DNA of 64,000 bases. It comes from Neonectria sp. B-13. Its lineage: Eukaryota > Ascomycota > Sordariomycetes > Hypocreales > Nectriaceae. Below, in pieces: positions 45,729-55,976 of the stretch. The stretch is from positions 124,001-188,000 of the forward strand of contig NOKP01000021.1 of NCBI GenBank assembly GCA_002682825.1, written 5' to 3'. A program made the translations under genes and the position numbers. The notes below the pieces were generated by a model. It searched no databases and had not been told where the DNA came from. It saw only the letters and a list, made by a program, of their open reading frames with translations. The first letter of the stretch is position 1. Each line of letters opens with the position of its first letter.

Positions 45729-47274
45729 GTTGGTTAGACACGCTTTTACTTGCTTCAATGTCGTTTTAGGTTTCGATGTACGTCGTCTTGCAGGATATGA
45801 TATGTGGATGAAACGGGAAAAATATGCAGGATTGGTCAACTAATAAATGGCTTCAGCATCTCGTCCCTCACTCCTCCATAGTTAGACTACCTCTCACCCA
45901 TGCTTACCTTCAATCAAGGCATTGCTCGATTTGTTGTACACGACGTCATCGATGCTCGTCCAATTCCAGGAAACGATTTGCCAAGCCTGATCGCCGGCAA
46001 TGGTCGAGTTTCTGTTCTGTCATTGGACCAAACCCCTGCTAGCTACCTGCGATGAGCAGCCAAAGGATGCGCTAGAGATCCCACTGTTCCGGCACGGCCA
46101 TTCCAGGCGAAACGTGGCAGCAAGAATAGGGGTGAAAGCTCTCTCCGCTGACTTAAGGCCCGGTGATTGCCTAGATGCTGTCTTACACATGGATGTCGGA
46201 CCGGCTTTGTGTACGACGTCACCCTGAGTGGTGAGGATGCCGTCATCATCAGACATGCCTTCCAAAAACCACGATAGGGATATGAGTGCTTCCCAGATAG
46301 GAAGGACCCTGGGACTTCAACTAAGATAAACAGTCCCACGCGTTAATGAGGTTTTGCTTTAGCCTCCCGATCTGAGCCCCTTCAAGGAAGGCGCAATGCG
46401 AGGAAGTCAACCTAATCTACCAGAAATCTTCAAAGGTCAACAACGATTTCAAAGAAACAATCAGAGGGGCCGAAAGGGTATTGTAACCACTTAAGAACTG
46501 GATCAGAACCGCTAGTTATACCAAAGATAGAAAGTGGTTACAGCTCTTCCAAGAACAACGAGGACTTCTGGAGGAGCAGAATAGGAGGAGGCGGTTAGAG
46601 GTGAGCCAGGAAGGAAAATCCCAGGAGAACTGCATGTTGTGACTAAGAGTTATAGAACCAAATAAAGACACGCCCATTTTGGCCTATCCCTAGGTGTTTG
46701 GCGGAGCGATAGCCACTACAGAACTCTGAGCAATATGATTGTCATCGGGGATTCGACCAGGAAAGCCAACGGCTGGGAAGACAGCCAAAGAGCTGACTTT
46801 GTAGCCAACTATGCGCTAGGCTACAAGGTCGCCGTACCTACGTCTAGAGGAACGTTCAGGTATGACTCCAGTACTTCGTTTAGTAAGTGGTCAAAAGCTC
46901 CGCGCTAATAGAAATAATAACTGACCAGGATCCTTTCGCTCTCTTTAGCCGCTTCTCAGGTAGCAGCGTTGGCGGCTTACTGGCCAGCGCTGCCTTCACT
47001 CTGGGACAGCTGCCTTCACGGTTTGTTAATACCTTGAGCTGCAGCCGACGCCATGTCGCCACTTTCCGCCTACTTATCCTCTGCCTGTTCCTGTATCCAT
47101 GTTGTTCATATGCAATCGGGATCCTAACTTTGACAGCGGAAGAGGCAGTGGCAGGTGTTGCTCGTTAGTAAGGTGTGTTGTGGTGCGAAGGAAATTGGGT
47201 TACATCTGTTAGCTTTGGTGTTGTGATTGACAAAGGTCATGTAGATCTGGAAGAACTTCGGAAGCTTGGGATAG
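45729..47274. other. Gene-poor gap with decayed reading frames
   Basis: About 1.5 kb. Between 46379 and 46642 one frame reads as an 83-residue charged helical segment (EEVNLIYQKSSKVNNDF; KWLQLFQEQRGLLEEQNRR) broken by a single TAA at 46484, suggesting a decayed gene. A separate 57-codon ATG-started frame follows at 46735-46908 (MIVIGDSTRKANGWED). I recognise neither. The promoter of the SDR at 45728 lies at the left end. Confidence 0.4.
46379..46642 (+). pseudogene. Decayed helical coding fragment
   Basis: Read in one frame, this gives a charged amphipathic segment with a single internal stop (46484-46486). The strong Glu/Lys/Arg heptad-like pattern on both sides of the stop argues that it was once translated. 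No family assigned; it sits between a STAND-type fragment and a HET gene. Confidence 0.35.
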
Positions 47275-47396
47275 TACTGCCTAGTTAATTAAATAGTAAT
47301 CTGTTACTGCCTAAATAGTAGTCCGTTACTGCCTAGATAGTAATCCGTTACTGCCTAGTTAGATAGTAATCTATTACTGCCTAAATAGTAATACTT
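47275..47396. repeat. AT-rich minisatellite, five degenerate units
   Basis: Five tandem units start TACTGCCTA at 47275, 47305, 47327, 47349 and 47375, with lengths 30, 22, 22, 26 and 22 bp. Core: TACTGCCTAAATAGTAATCC. Lengths differ by small insertions (GTTAATTA, GTTAG). It is not coding and lies ~280 bp before the HET gene. Confidence 0.9.
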
Positions 47397-47678
47397 CTAT
47401 TTATTAACTTGTTTTTACTTATGTACTTAAATATTCAAATCCTATATTTGTTAACGTGGATTATGAAGAGTATAGCATTATTGTAATAATCTATAATTAT
47501 AGGAGGGAAAAGTAAGGGCATTACAGTTCTGCCGGCTCTAACCGCCTAGCCTTAACCCATGCCACAATACTTCAACTCGGCCAGCCCCACCTCAGCCTAA
47601 CACAAGCTGAGTTACACTACATCATCACCTTCAGCTCCCTTCGATTGTATCCTTTCCCTTCCCAGAAACCACCTAAAT

Positions 47679-49835
47679 ATGACACCCTACATTTACCAGC
47701 CTCTTGACCCGCTCAAACGAGAGATTCGACTTCTACGAATACATCCAAAAGAACAAGGCGCGAACGATCTCAATCATCAGGCCACTGCAACTGCGGGAAA
47801 CCCTGGAGATCAAGATTCAGAGATAAGCCTCTCTCTTATCAAGACTTCCCTCAACGAAAACATCGAATACACGGCACTTTCCTATGTTTGGGGAGACTCC
47901 AGAGATGTCATCGAGATCAAAGTTGATGGTCACCCATACCCGGTCACTAGGAATCTCGCTGCCGCTCTTCAGCAATTCAGCCCCAGAGATGACGAAGAAG
48001 ACGTCACTTTCTGGATCGATGCCATCTGTATTCAGCAGCTAAATCACCATGAGAAAGCCTGGCAGATTCAACTCATGAGGGACATCTACGAGAAGGCAGC
48101 CAAGACTATAGTCTGGCTGGGTAAGGATGATGACTGGGCGGATGAGATCATGAGAGCCTTCTCTCATCTTAAATACAAAGCAGAGTCGTGGAATCTGGGC
48201 ACCTTGGAATGCCCTGATTTCGCCTCCTGGTTGCTGGCCAACTACCCTCCCCTGAGGCCCTCATTGTTCACACGTGGCCAGCGCGCATTAAAGAGGCTAC
48301 TCAACCACGAGTATTGGTTTCAAACCTGGTCCTTGCAACAGTTCTGTGTCTCACAACAGATCTTGGTAGCTTGCGGCCCCCACACTGTCGGCTTGGACGC
48401 GTTTTGCAACCTGGTCAAGTTCTTCTCGCGGGGCTACTCCCAAGCTCAGGGCAAGAGTGTTCTCGGCGAGGACATGTTGGACGCCAGCAGAAGTTCGAAC
48501 CCTAATGCTTTTCGGAAGATAATCATAGGGAAGGTTTATGGTGCCACAAGAATGATCCATCAAAGACAAGAGTTCCAGCGCTCACTCCAGAACCCGAGCC
48601 ATGCCCAGTCGCTCTTGGATCTACTCGTCTACGCCTATACACCTGGTTTATCTGGTATGAGCCTGCGGACGACCGACCCCAGAGATCGCGTCTTTGGCCT
48701 CCTTAACCTCGCTGGTGACGCCGAGGAGCTTGGAATCTGTCCTGATTATGACAAGACGTGCGAGGACGTTTTTATCGAAACCTGGACAGCTATCCTTGCC
48801 CACGATCAGGCAGCACTACTTGTTTATGCTCAGCATGGACTACCGCGAATTGAACCTAAAGCCACTAGTGTCACGACAGCGCAGCCCACGACAGACTCAT
48901 TCACTGCCCAGAGGCAGCAACATCCACCACATTTGACAGCCAACGACGGTTTAGAACTACCCTCCTGGGTTCCAGACTGGCGGGTCCTACGACATCCCTC
49001 GCCTAGCAAGCTGTCTTTAGACACGGCGTACACCGCCTGTGGTGACAAGACAATCACCCAGTGGATTGCAACAGACAATGCAAGGACAGTAGCTCTCAAA
49101 GGCGTTGAGGTCGATACCATTTGCCAAACAGGCACAACACTCCCGCTGAATCAGTACCACCCTCACTCAAAGTGCGATTTTGTCAACAAACTCTTAAGTG
49201 ATATCACGCTCTTTGTGCAAGAGTCCTACTTGAAACATCCCAGAGCACCTCTTTACGACCCAGAAACGGCCAAGGAAGCCGTGTGGCGGATCCCAGTAGG
49301 CGACCGAGAAGCCGCATCCCCTTCTAAACTATGGTCGTTCTTCACCCGTGTGACTAGGTTCTTTAGGAAGACGTCATCCAGCGGAAATGACACTTCAGCA
49401 CCACCCTGTCGCAGGGCCACATCTGTCAGCGCCGAGCGTTACACGAGTCTCCAAAGCATCATTACGATTTCTGAAAAAGCCAAAAAGGCCTGCCATGCAT
49501 CAGATAACTCGTTTGAGGCAGTATACGCCATCGTGACTGCCACGGTACAGCAGATGATGCAGTACCGGAGCAAGTCAAACTTGTACTTGTCCATCGTTGA
49601 GACAAACAGGGGCTGGAAACCTTTTCTTACGAATCGCGGGTATGTTGGACTTGGTCCCGCGGAGATGGATGCTGGCGATGTTGTGGCTATTTTCTATGGC
49701 TCTCCCGTGCCTTTTGTGCTTCGGCCTCAGGATGGGGGGAGGTATCTGCTAATTGGGGAGGCATATGTGCATGGAATCATGGATGGTCAGTTCATGCGCG
49801 ACCCGAGAGACGATGTGACTTTTGTTATCTACTAA
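47679..49835 (+). CDS. Heterokaryon incompatibility (HET) domain protein
   Basis: Single exon, 718 aa. The HET domain (PF06985) motifs are complete: YTALSYVWGD at residues 64-73, WIDAICIQQ at 112-120 and the QIQLMRDIYEKA block near 129-140, followed by TIVWLG. Downstream are the usual conserved patches of long HET proteins (TTDPRDRVFGLLNLA; SWVPDWRV) and a C-terminal GDVVAIFYGSPVPFVLRP / YVHGIMDGQ module. HET proteins trigger cell death or growth arrest on contact with incompatible partners; the partner here is unknown. The neighbouring AT-rich repeat and decayed fragments fit the fast turnover of such loci. Confidence 0.95.
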   Translation: MTPYIYQPLDPLKREIRLLRIHPKEQGANDLNHQATATAGNPGDQDSEISLSLIKTSLNENIEYTALSYVWGDSRDVIEIKVDGHPYPVTRNLAAALQQFSPRDDEEDVTFWIDAICIQQLNHHEKAWQIQLMRDIYEKAAKTIVWLGKDDDWADEIMRAFSHLKYKAESWNLGTLECPDFASWLLANYPPLRPSLFTRGQRALKRLLNHEYWFQTWSLQQFCVSQQILVACGPHTVGLDAFCNLVKFFSRGYSQAQGKSVLGEDMLDASRSSNPNAFRKIIIGKVYGATRMIHQRQEFQRSLQNPSHAQSLLDLLVYAYTPGLSGMSLRTTDPRDRVFGLLNLAGDAEELGICPDYDKTCEDVFIETWTAILAHDQAALLVYAQHGLPRIEPKATSVTTAQPTTDSFTAQRQQHPPHLTANDGLELPSWVPDWRVLRHPSPSKLSLDTAYTACGDKTITQWIATDNARTVALKGVEVDTICQTGTTLPLNQYHPHSKCDFVNKLLSDITLFVQESYLKHPRAPLYDPETAKEAVWRIPVGDREAASPSKLWSFFTRVTRFFRKTSSSGNDTSAPPCRRATSVSAERYTSLQSIITISEKAKKACHASDNSFEAVYAIVTATVQQMMQYRSKSNLYLSIVETNRGWKPFLTNRGYVGLGPAEMDAGDVVAIFYGSPVPFVLRPQDGGRYLLIGEAYVHGIMDGQFMRDPRDDVTFVIY

Positions 49836-50761
49836 CATCCCACGATAAATCCGTTGGGAGGAGGAAAAGGAAATGTGTTTGGAAGACTTGAAATTGAATG
49901 TTATTGAAGAAGTGGGAGACACTAGTAAATGAGCTGTTGTTGGGCGACCAGATTGTCCCTTGCCATATCATGCTTTTTTAATCATCCCTTGCGTTCCTTG
50001 CACCGCACAGGTGAAGTGGATTTCGGCCTCTCTGGATGGCGAATGAGCGATGCAAGGGCTCACACGCATTAACAACAGGGTAGGGTGGGCGGAGAGACGT
50101 AACGCATGACCAGCGCTGATGTCGGTTTGGACTATCTGGCTAAATCTACCGGCTAATAAAAAAGGTACCTCCAGTCTTTGTTGCCTAGAAACGCGTAGAT
50201 CATCTAATAGTGAGGCAGGCATTGAAAGCCGGCTACACAGCGATATGAGAACGCGTAACCACGGGTGCGAGTAATGAAATGTATTCGACTAGAAACAAAG
50301 GGCGCGTCATTTGAGGCCCGTTTCTCCGCATATGGGCAATTTCAGCCCCGGCAATAAATGGATTCGGGCCTTTACTCTCCCGCAGATCCCATTCAAAGTC
50401 CCCCCCATGATAGTCTGGGGTGTCAATGCTCGCTGTCGATGCTTACGCGTCACGCCGAACCCCCTTTCTATGAGAGTTTTCATAGTAACACGAAGTTACT
50501 GGGAAACGCTGAACTGGCGATGGGACGACTGTTTGTTATGTCTGAAACAGGTGGTGTGGGCGGTCCTCAGCCTCGGCTAATGATCTCCTCCTAAGCTTGT
50601 GAATGAAACCTTGCACTGGAAGTATACTTGATAGGTATAATGCGTCTTGGTAGAAATATCCATGCCAAGTTTATTATATAAAGCAACCTCCGCCACGAAC
50701 CCGGAACAAAAGGGTACACGATTCTTTCTGAGCTTTCTTCATCACTACAACCAAGCTTACC
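49836..50761. other. Gene-poor gap
   Basis: About 0.9 kb between two plus-strand genes. No supported gene. The right end has the esterase promoter, with a TTATATAAAG TATA-like box near 50673. Confidence 0.5.
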
Positions 50762-52417
50762 ATGTATCTAAAGTCTTTTGCCCTCACTCTAGCCTCCAGC
50801 TCGGGCATCCAAGCTCTTTCAATCCGGCAGTCGCCCCTAGTCATCGACACTACCTATGGCTCTGTTCAAGGTGGCGCTTCTGAATATCGCACGGGGGTCA
50901 CTGTCTACAAGGGCATCCCTTTCGCTTCTCCACCTACGGGCGTAAAGAGATGGAAGCCGCCTCAGGCGCCGTCACCATGGTCTAACGTTTTCAACGCAAC
51001 CACGTTCGGTCCCCAATGTGCCCAGTCGACTGGCGGCGCGGCCGGCATCTTTTCAACAGGAAGTAATGTTTCCAGCGAGGATTGCCTCACCTTGAACGTC
51101 TGGACCCCATCCTACGATGATAACTCGGATATAACTTCCAGGCAACTGCCTGTCTATGTTTGGATATTTGGTGGCCGCTTCTCAGGCGGCTCTGGAGATG
51201 TCAAGACGTACGACGGTTCTGGGCTGGCGACCAAAGACATCATCGTTGTCACGTTGAACTACCGTCTCGGCGCGTTTGGCTTTCTGGCCCACCCAGATCT
51301 ATCTGCCGAGTCTGCGCACAACAACTCGGGTAATTACGGCCTCTTGGATCAGCAATTCGCCCTTCGCTGGGTCCATGAGAACATCGTCAACTTTGGCGGC
51401 AACCCAAATCAGGTCACGGTCGGGGGCCAGTCCGCCGGTTCTGCAAGTGCTCTTGATACCATGTATAGTCCGCTCACCAAGGGGCTTGTCCACGGTGTGA
51501 TTGCCGAGAGCGGTGCCCGTGGCCCTCACGATCCCCTTACTGGCAGTTTGGCCACCAGCTATCGCACCAAGGAAGCTGCTGAGGCGGATGGTGTCTCATA
51601 TCTAAAGGATCTAAATGTGTCATCCATTGCCCAGTTGAGGAACGTGTCTGCAAGCGTCCTCGCCAGCACTGGCATGACTAGCGACACGACCTTCGATGGC
51701 ACACAATTTGAGAATATTACCTGGGCATTTATGAATCCCCCTCGCTGGCGGCCCGTCATCGATGGCTATGTTCTTACCCATGGCTACGGAGAGGCTTTGA
51801 GCCTGAATGACCACCTTGATGTCCCCATACTGACCGGCAACAACAAGGACGAGTCAGGAGCCTCACCGGAAGTGGACTTGACGGTATCAGAATACACCGA
51901 GGTTTATAGGCAGATGTTTCAGAATTTGTCTGCCGAGTTCCTCGCATTGTACCCCGCAGAAAACGATACCCAGGCCACAAACAGCAGCAACGCCTTCTTC
52001 AGGGACATGAGCCGTGTCTCAACATGGATATGGGCATCTGATTGGACAGCTGGAGGTGCCACGAGTGATGTTTTCGTCTATTTCTGGACGCACACTCCAG
52101 CTGAGAACCCAACGGCAGGCGCTTATCATGGGTCGGAGCTCTGGTACACCTTCAACAACATTCCCTACGCCAATTACGACAATGCGACATGGAGTGCAGA
52201 GGACTACCGAGTCGAGGAAGTTATGTCCCAGTACTGGGCTAATTTCATTAGGACGGGAAACCCTAATGGTGGCAACCTGACATCTTTCCAGCCCAGTACA
52301 AACGCGAGCAGGCAAGCAATGTTCTTAGGCAATACTTGGGGGGCTGCTGGATTGACTCATTCTGATGCTAAATTCAATTTCATCCAGAGATTCTTTTCAT
52401 CTCTTCAAGAATATTAA
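50762..52417 (+). CDS. Secreted type-B carboxylesterase/lipase
   Basis: Single exon, 551 aa, with an N-terminal signal-peptide-like segment. The carboxylesterase (PF00135) landmarks are in order: YKGIPFASPPTG, EDCLTLNVWTP, the oxyanion loop FGGRFSGGS, the nucleophile elbow GGQSAGS (Ser224; Gln replaces the usual Glu), acid Glu364 in NKDESG and His456 in YHGSELWY. The triad is complete, so it should be active on carboxylic esters outside the cell. Several Asn-x-Ser/Thr sites support secretion. Substrate could be plant or xenobiotic esters. Full length, intact. Confidence 0.95.
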   Translation: MYLKSFALTLASSSGIQALSIRQSPLVIDTTYGSVQGGASEYRTGVTVYKGIPFASPPTGVKRWKPPQAPSPWSNVFNATTFGPQCAQSTGGAAGIFSTGSNVSSEDCLTLNVWTPSYDDNSDITSRQLPVYVWIFGGRFSGGSGDVKTYDGSGLATKDIIVVTLNYRLGAFGFLAHPDLSAESAHNNSGNYGLLDQQFALRWVHENIVNFGGNPNQVTVGGQSAGSASALDTMYSPLTKGLVHGVIAESGARGPHDPLTGSLATSYRTKEAAEADGVSYLKDLNVSSIAQLRNVSASVLASTGMTSDTTFDGTQFENITWAFMNPPRWRPVIDGYVLTHGYGEALSLNDHLDVPILTGNNKDESGASPEVDLTVSEYTEVYRQMFQNLSAEFLALYPAENDTQATNSSNAFFRDMSRVSTWIWASDWTAGGATSDVFVYFWTHTPAENPTAGAYHGSELWYTFNNIPYANYDNATWSAEDYRVEEVMSQYWANFIRTGNPNGGNLTSFQPSTNASRQAMFLGNTWGAAGLTHSDAKFNFIQRFFSSLQEY

Positions 52418-52990
52418 TAGCTAAAGAGCATTCATCTTAGAGAGCTGGAAGCTCCTTTAAAAATAGGGGAGGCATGCTTCCTACATTACACATTTAGACC
52501 TCTAGACTTGAGAAGACCATAACTAGTGGTAGCAATTACTCTTTAGATTGGCCTGGCCGAAATGCCGTAGAAAGTAACCAAACCCATTACAATTCCTTTC
52601 AATCCGACTAACATCCTTATGGCATTACTCGCTTCACCGAATGTGGACTTTGACTCGTCCTGATTGTCCCACGACCCCAAATATCTCTTTTAATTGTAAG
52701 AGAGCGTTTAACATAAAAGGAGAGAGCAGAGCGGATATTGTACGGGCTCGAGGGGACTGCGGCATCATGTGGAACATGAAGTGTACATAAGCTATAGGCG
52801 CATTTTCGGCTCTGGGGCCGCGGAACGTTAACACGAAGTGAGTGAGGGAGACAAATCACGGGCTCCGGATCTCTTCATTCCTCTTCTAGAAATGCGCCGT
52901 ACTTCTAGTCTGGTATGTATAGCAAAAAGGCGAACCGCGGCGCGTTGCCAAAGTTGATTAAGTAAGTTGAGTAGACTACGTTATGTGTAT
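52418..52990. other. Convergent intergenic region
   Basis: 3' ends of the esterase and the membrane-protein gene face each other. No gene seen. Confidence 0.5.
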
Positions 52991-55371
52991 TCATAACATA
53001 GCTCTAATAGTAGCGCTTGCTAATGAGAAGGCGATCCAGACAGCGGTAAGAAAGCCCAGCTTGGGGGGACAGAACCTATGTCCGGTTAGCTACATGAACC
53101 AACGATGCGAATGGATATATACGTACTCTTCCGAAATGAGACCAATGAATCCACCCCAAAAGAGCCACTGCGCAACCCAAAGAAGGAACATAGTTATGGC
53201 TGTGACAATATATAGCTTCGCGAATGCTTTTTGAGAAACCCGGTTATCTTTGCTTTCGACGGGTAGAGTGCCATACACCGTGTAACGTCCTCCCTCGCTA
53301 CCCGTCGACGATGTTTCTCCTGAGGCCCTACCCCCGTCTATCCAATAATGGGCCAACGTCTCCCCTAAGAACGCCCAATACTGGTTCAACTGGGCTCTCA
53401 GCTCCTCCATAACGTTCGAAGTTGCCTTCTTACTTCTCTGCCACTTTGGTGAATCGGCTCTACCAGATCCGGCCAACCTATTCATCCTATATATAGCCTG
53501 CGTCAACCGAACCAACATCACGACAATGACGATAACCCACAGCAGTGCTCCAGAATACATGATTCTGGCCGATTGTCCTCTTTCCGCGCTTTCTAGGCTC
53601 CTAAAGTAGAAGTTGTGCTCTCGACCATAATTGACGGTTAGAAACATGTAATATGATGATAGAATTTGGAGTATCACTTCCGCAAACAAAGAAGACACGG
53701 CCGCGGAGAAATCTATCTCTTTGAATGGTTTGACAGCAATCGGAAGAATCGTTAGCCAACCAAGCCGAGGCATTGAGCACCAGAGGAGCATCAATCGGAC
53801 AACAGGTACGTCTTCATAACCAAAGGTTTTCTGAACGAGAAACCCGTTGACGCAGTTCGCAAGCAGTTGAAGAGCGGCGATTAGAACCCCCTTGAAGAAC
53901 CAAGACCACGGTTGCGGGTTCCATAGAGGTTCGCGTGCGATTCGATGGATTCCTTTTCCCTCACTGAGGAATTGAGCTAGAAAAGTAGCCATGTTGACCA
54001 AAGCAAAGCTCCCGAGCTTCCACTCGTTTGAGGCGCATTTTTCTGTTGTCGTCAAAGATCCCAAACGAGGAATAGAGAAAATGCTCGAATTGTTGGATGG
54101 CTTGATAGTCCATTGCCACGGAATCATGTCGAGAGGGGAAGGGGCGGCTAATTGGCGCCAAGTATCCGGCAGACCGTGCCAGTCCTGCACGTTGCCACAA
54201 AGATCGTGGAGCCACTCCACGTAGTCTATCCGTGTCTCAAAAACATGGCACGAACCTCCGCAGGAATCGTAGCTAATGTCGCGGCAGAAGCAAGTCCTGT
54301 CTATTGCGCGCTTAACTTCGCAATAACCACTCGAGTCGAGCTCACAAGCATCGGTTGCACATTCATCAAATAGCTCAGTTACCTGCTTCGGCATATCTGC
54401 GACACACATTGGCCAGTGCCAGTCTTCGATGGGGATATACGCGAATCCCATGGTTTTGAGTACGTCCGTCCAGTTGTCAGGCAGGGACGTTGGCCCACAA
54501 GTGGCATTTAACCATAGCCGTTCCCTTGTCAAGTCTATTTGCCCTGGCCCTGAACAGGGTTCTTGTGTCAGGTCTGTAGTGAAGGCATTGCAAAAGCAAT
54601 CTATATCGAAATAGTCGCCATGTTTGATGTTACCCCTGGTGAGATCGTAGCCGACAGTTTCGAGACCTAGAGCGATCATGGACCGTAGGGATTCACTGTA
54701 TTCCCAAGGACGAGCGGTATTTCCGGTATGTTGGGTAGTGCCTGTGAAACTACAAGACCCTACTACATGTTGAAATGGTTCCGTCGATGGAGCAGAAAGC
54801 GAGCCCGTTAGGCATGTTGGCGCATTGTAAGTCACCTCAATGGCCGCATATCCTTTAGCTAGAGAAGCCGGAGAAAGGTTTTGTAGCCCGTTCGCGTCTC
54901 CGACATCAACAAGCCACGTTCGACCGGTAGTGTTGCGAATCCAATGATACAACTGTGCTTTTGCGAGTACTGATCTGCTGCAGTACGGCAGATAATCTTG
55001 GATAACATCGGAGGAGAATTCAGTGCTGAGACAGCTGAGCTGCGTGAGCCATTGGTGGTGGGTGCAGATGACTCCAAAGTGCGAGGTGCATCGTTTGCGA
55101 GTGCATTTCGTCATGGTACTCAGCCAGGCGGATTGATCCTGCTGAGCGATGCACTGTGGCATAGGAATCAAGTCTTCAGGGTTGACCCAGCCGTTGAACT
55201 CGGCTTGGATGGTCGGGATATCGCCTCTGGAATATTGGCTAGGAGTACGGAGGGCTTCTGTTAGTTCTGTTAGCATCAAATATATAAAGTCGTTGAGAGG
55301 CAAATACCTATTGGAGCTACCCCGCAAACCCCCGCCGCCAACAAAACACGACATATCCTGGTTAGTTTCAT
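52991..55371 (-). CDS. Large integral membrane protein with Cys-rich ectodomain
   Basis: Exons 55371-55308, 55266-53127 and 53075-52991 (41- and 51-nt introns) give 762 aa. The first exon supplies a signal peptide (MKLTRICRVLLAAGVCGVAP). A ~400-residue Cys-rich, N-glycosylatable ectodomain follows (CTRKRC, DIDCFCNAF, RTCFCRDISYDSCGG), then about five to seven membrane helices from about residue 450 on. The last exon was found by its GTACGT donor and GCTAAC branch site. It replaces a short hydrophilic read-through with EFCPPKLGFLTAVWIAFSLA, typical of the family end. These fungal proteins are uncharacterised; a cell-surface sensing or transport role is only a guess. Confidence 0.85.
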
Positions 55372-55976
55372 TTTGCTAATGGTGCCAAGGCGCCTTGCTC
55401 TTGAAAGTGGGTTGAAAGGATAGTTGCTGTTGCCTTTTGTTTTTGTTTGTTGAGACCTGATGCGTTTTAGGTGCCGCGATGCTTCCTGGGTGCGGGGAGG
55501 CAAACACAATGAGATGCCTGTTGATGACGTGGTCCAGATAATTTCGCTGGAGGATTATCGATTATCCGCCAAGCCCAAGGCCGCAGATTCACGGCATTCC
55601 TTGTTGGGTGGCTTTTGTATCAGTCACTCCACAGCCAACAGGCGGAGGTGACAGTGAATACGCACAGCCGTATGCCGTATGCCGTATTAGGTTGTTACTA
55701 GGAATTTATGTTGCAACCAAGGCATTGGCGCCTCACCATTTCGTACACGAATTTCTCCCCACGTAAACCTTCTTATACCATGAGTGTTTACAAGGCATTG
55801 ATAGCAATTCGAACATGTACGACGTTCGATGTATGACTAAGTGTATCTAAGAGGATTCAGTCACCGTGCAGAGATCAGATATGTATAATATTTATAGGAT
55901 CTTCTGAGCTTTGAAGGCTTTAGCTTAGTAAAAGATAGGTCGTTGAAAGAAATGTACACTGCAATATTGACTAATC
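55372..55976. other. Intergenic region
   Basis: Between two minus-strand genes. It contains the promoter of the membrane-protein gene. A small tandem CCGTATG repeat (two full copies plus CCGTATT) lies near 55668-55688. Confidence 0.5.

Noticed and set aside
46740..46790. tRNA-like TTCGA box on the minus strand
   Set aside because: Flanking bases do not form the T-arm, anticodon arm or acceptor stem.
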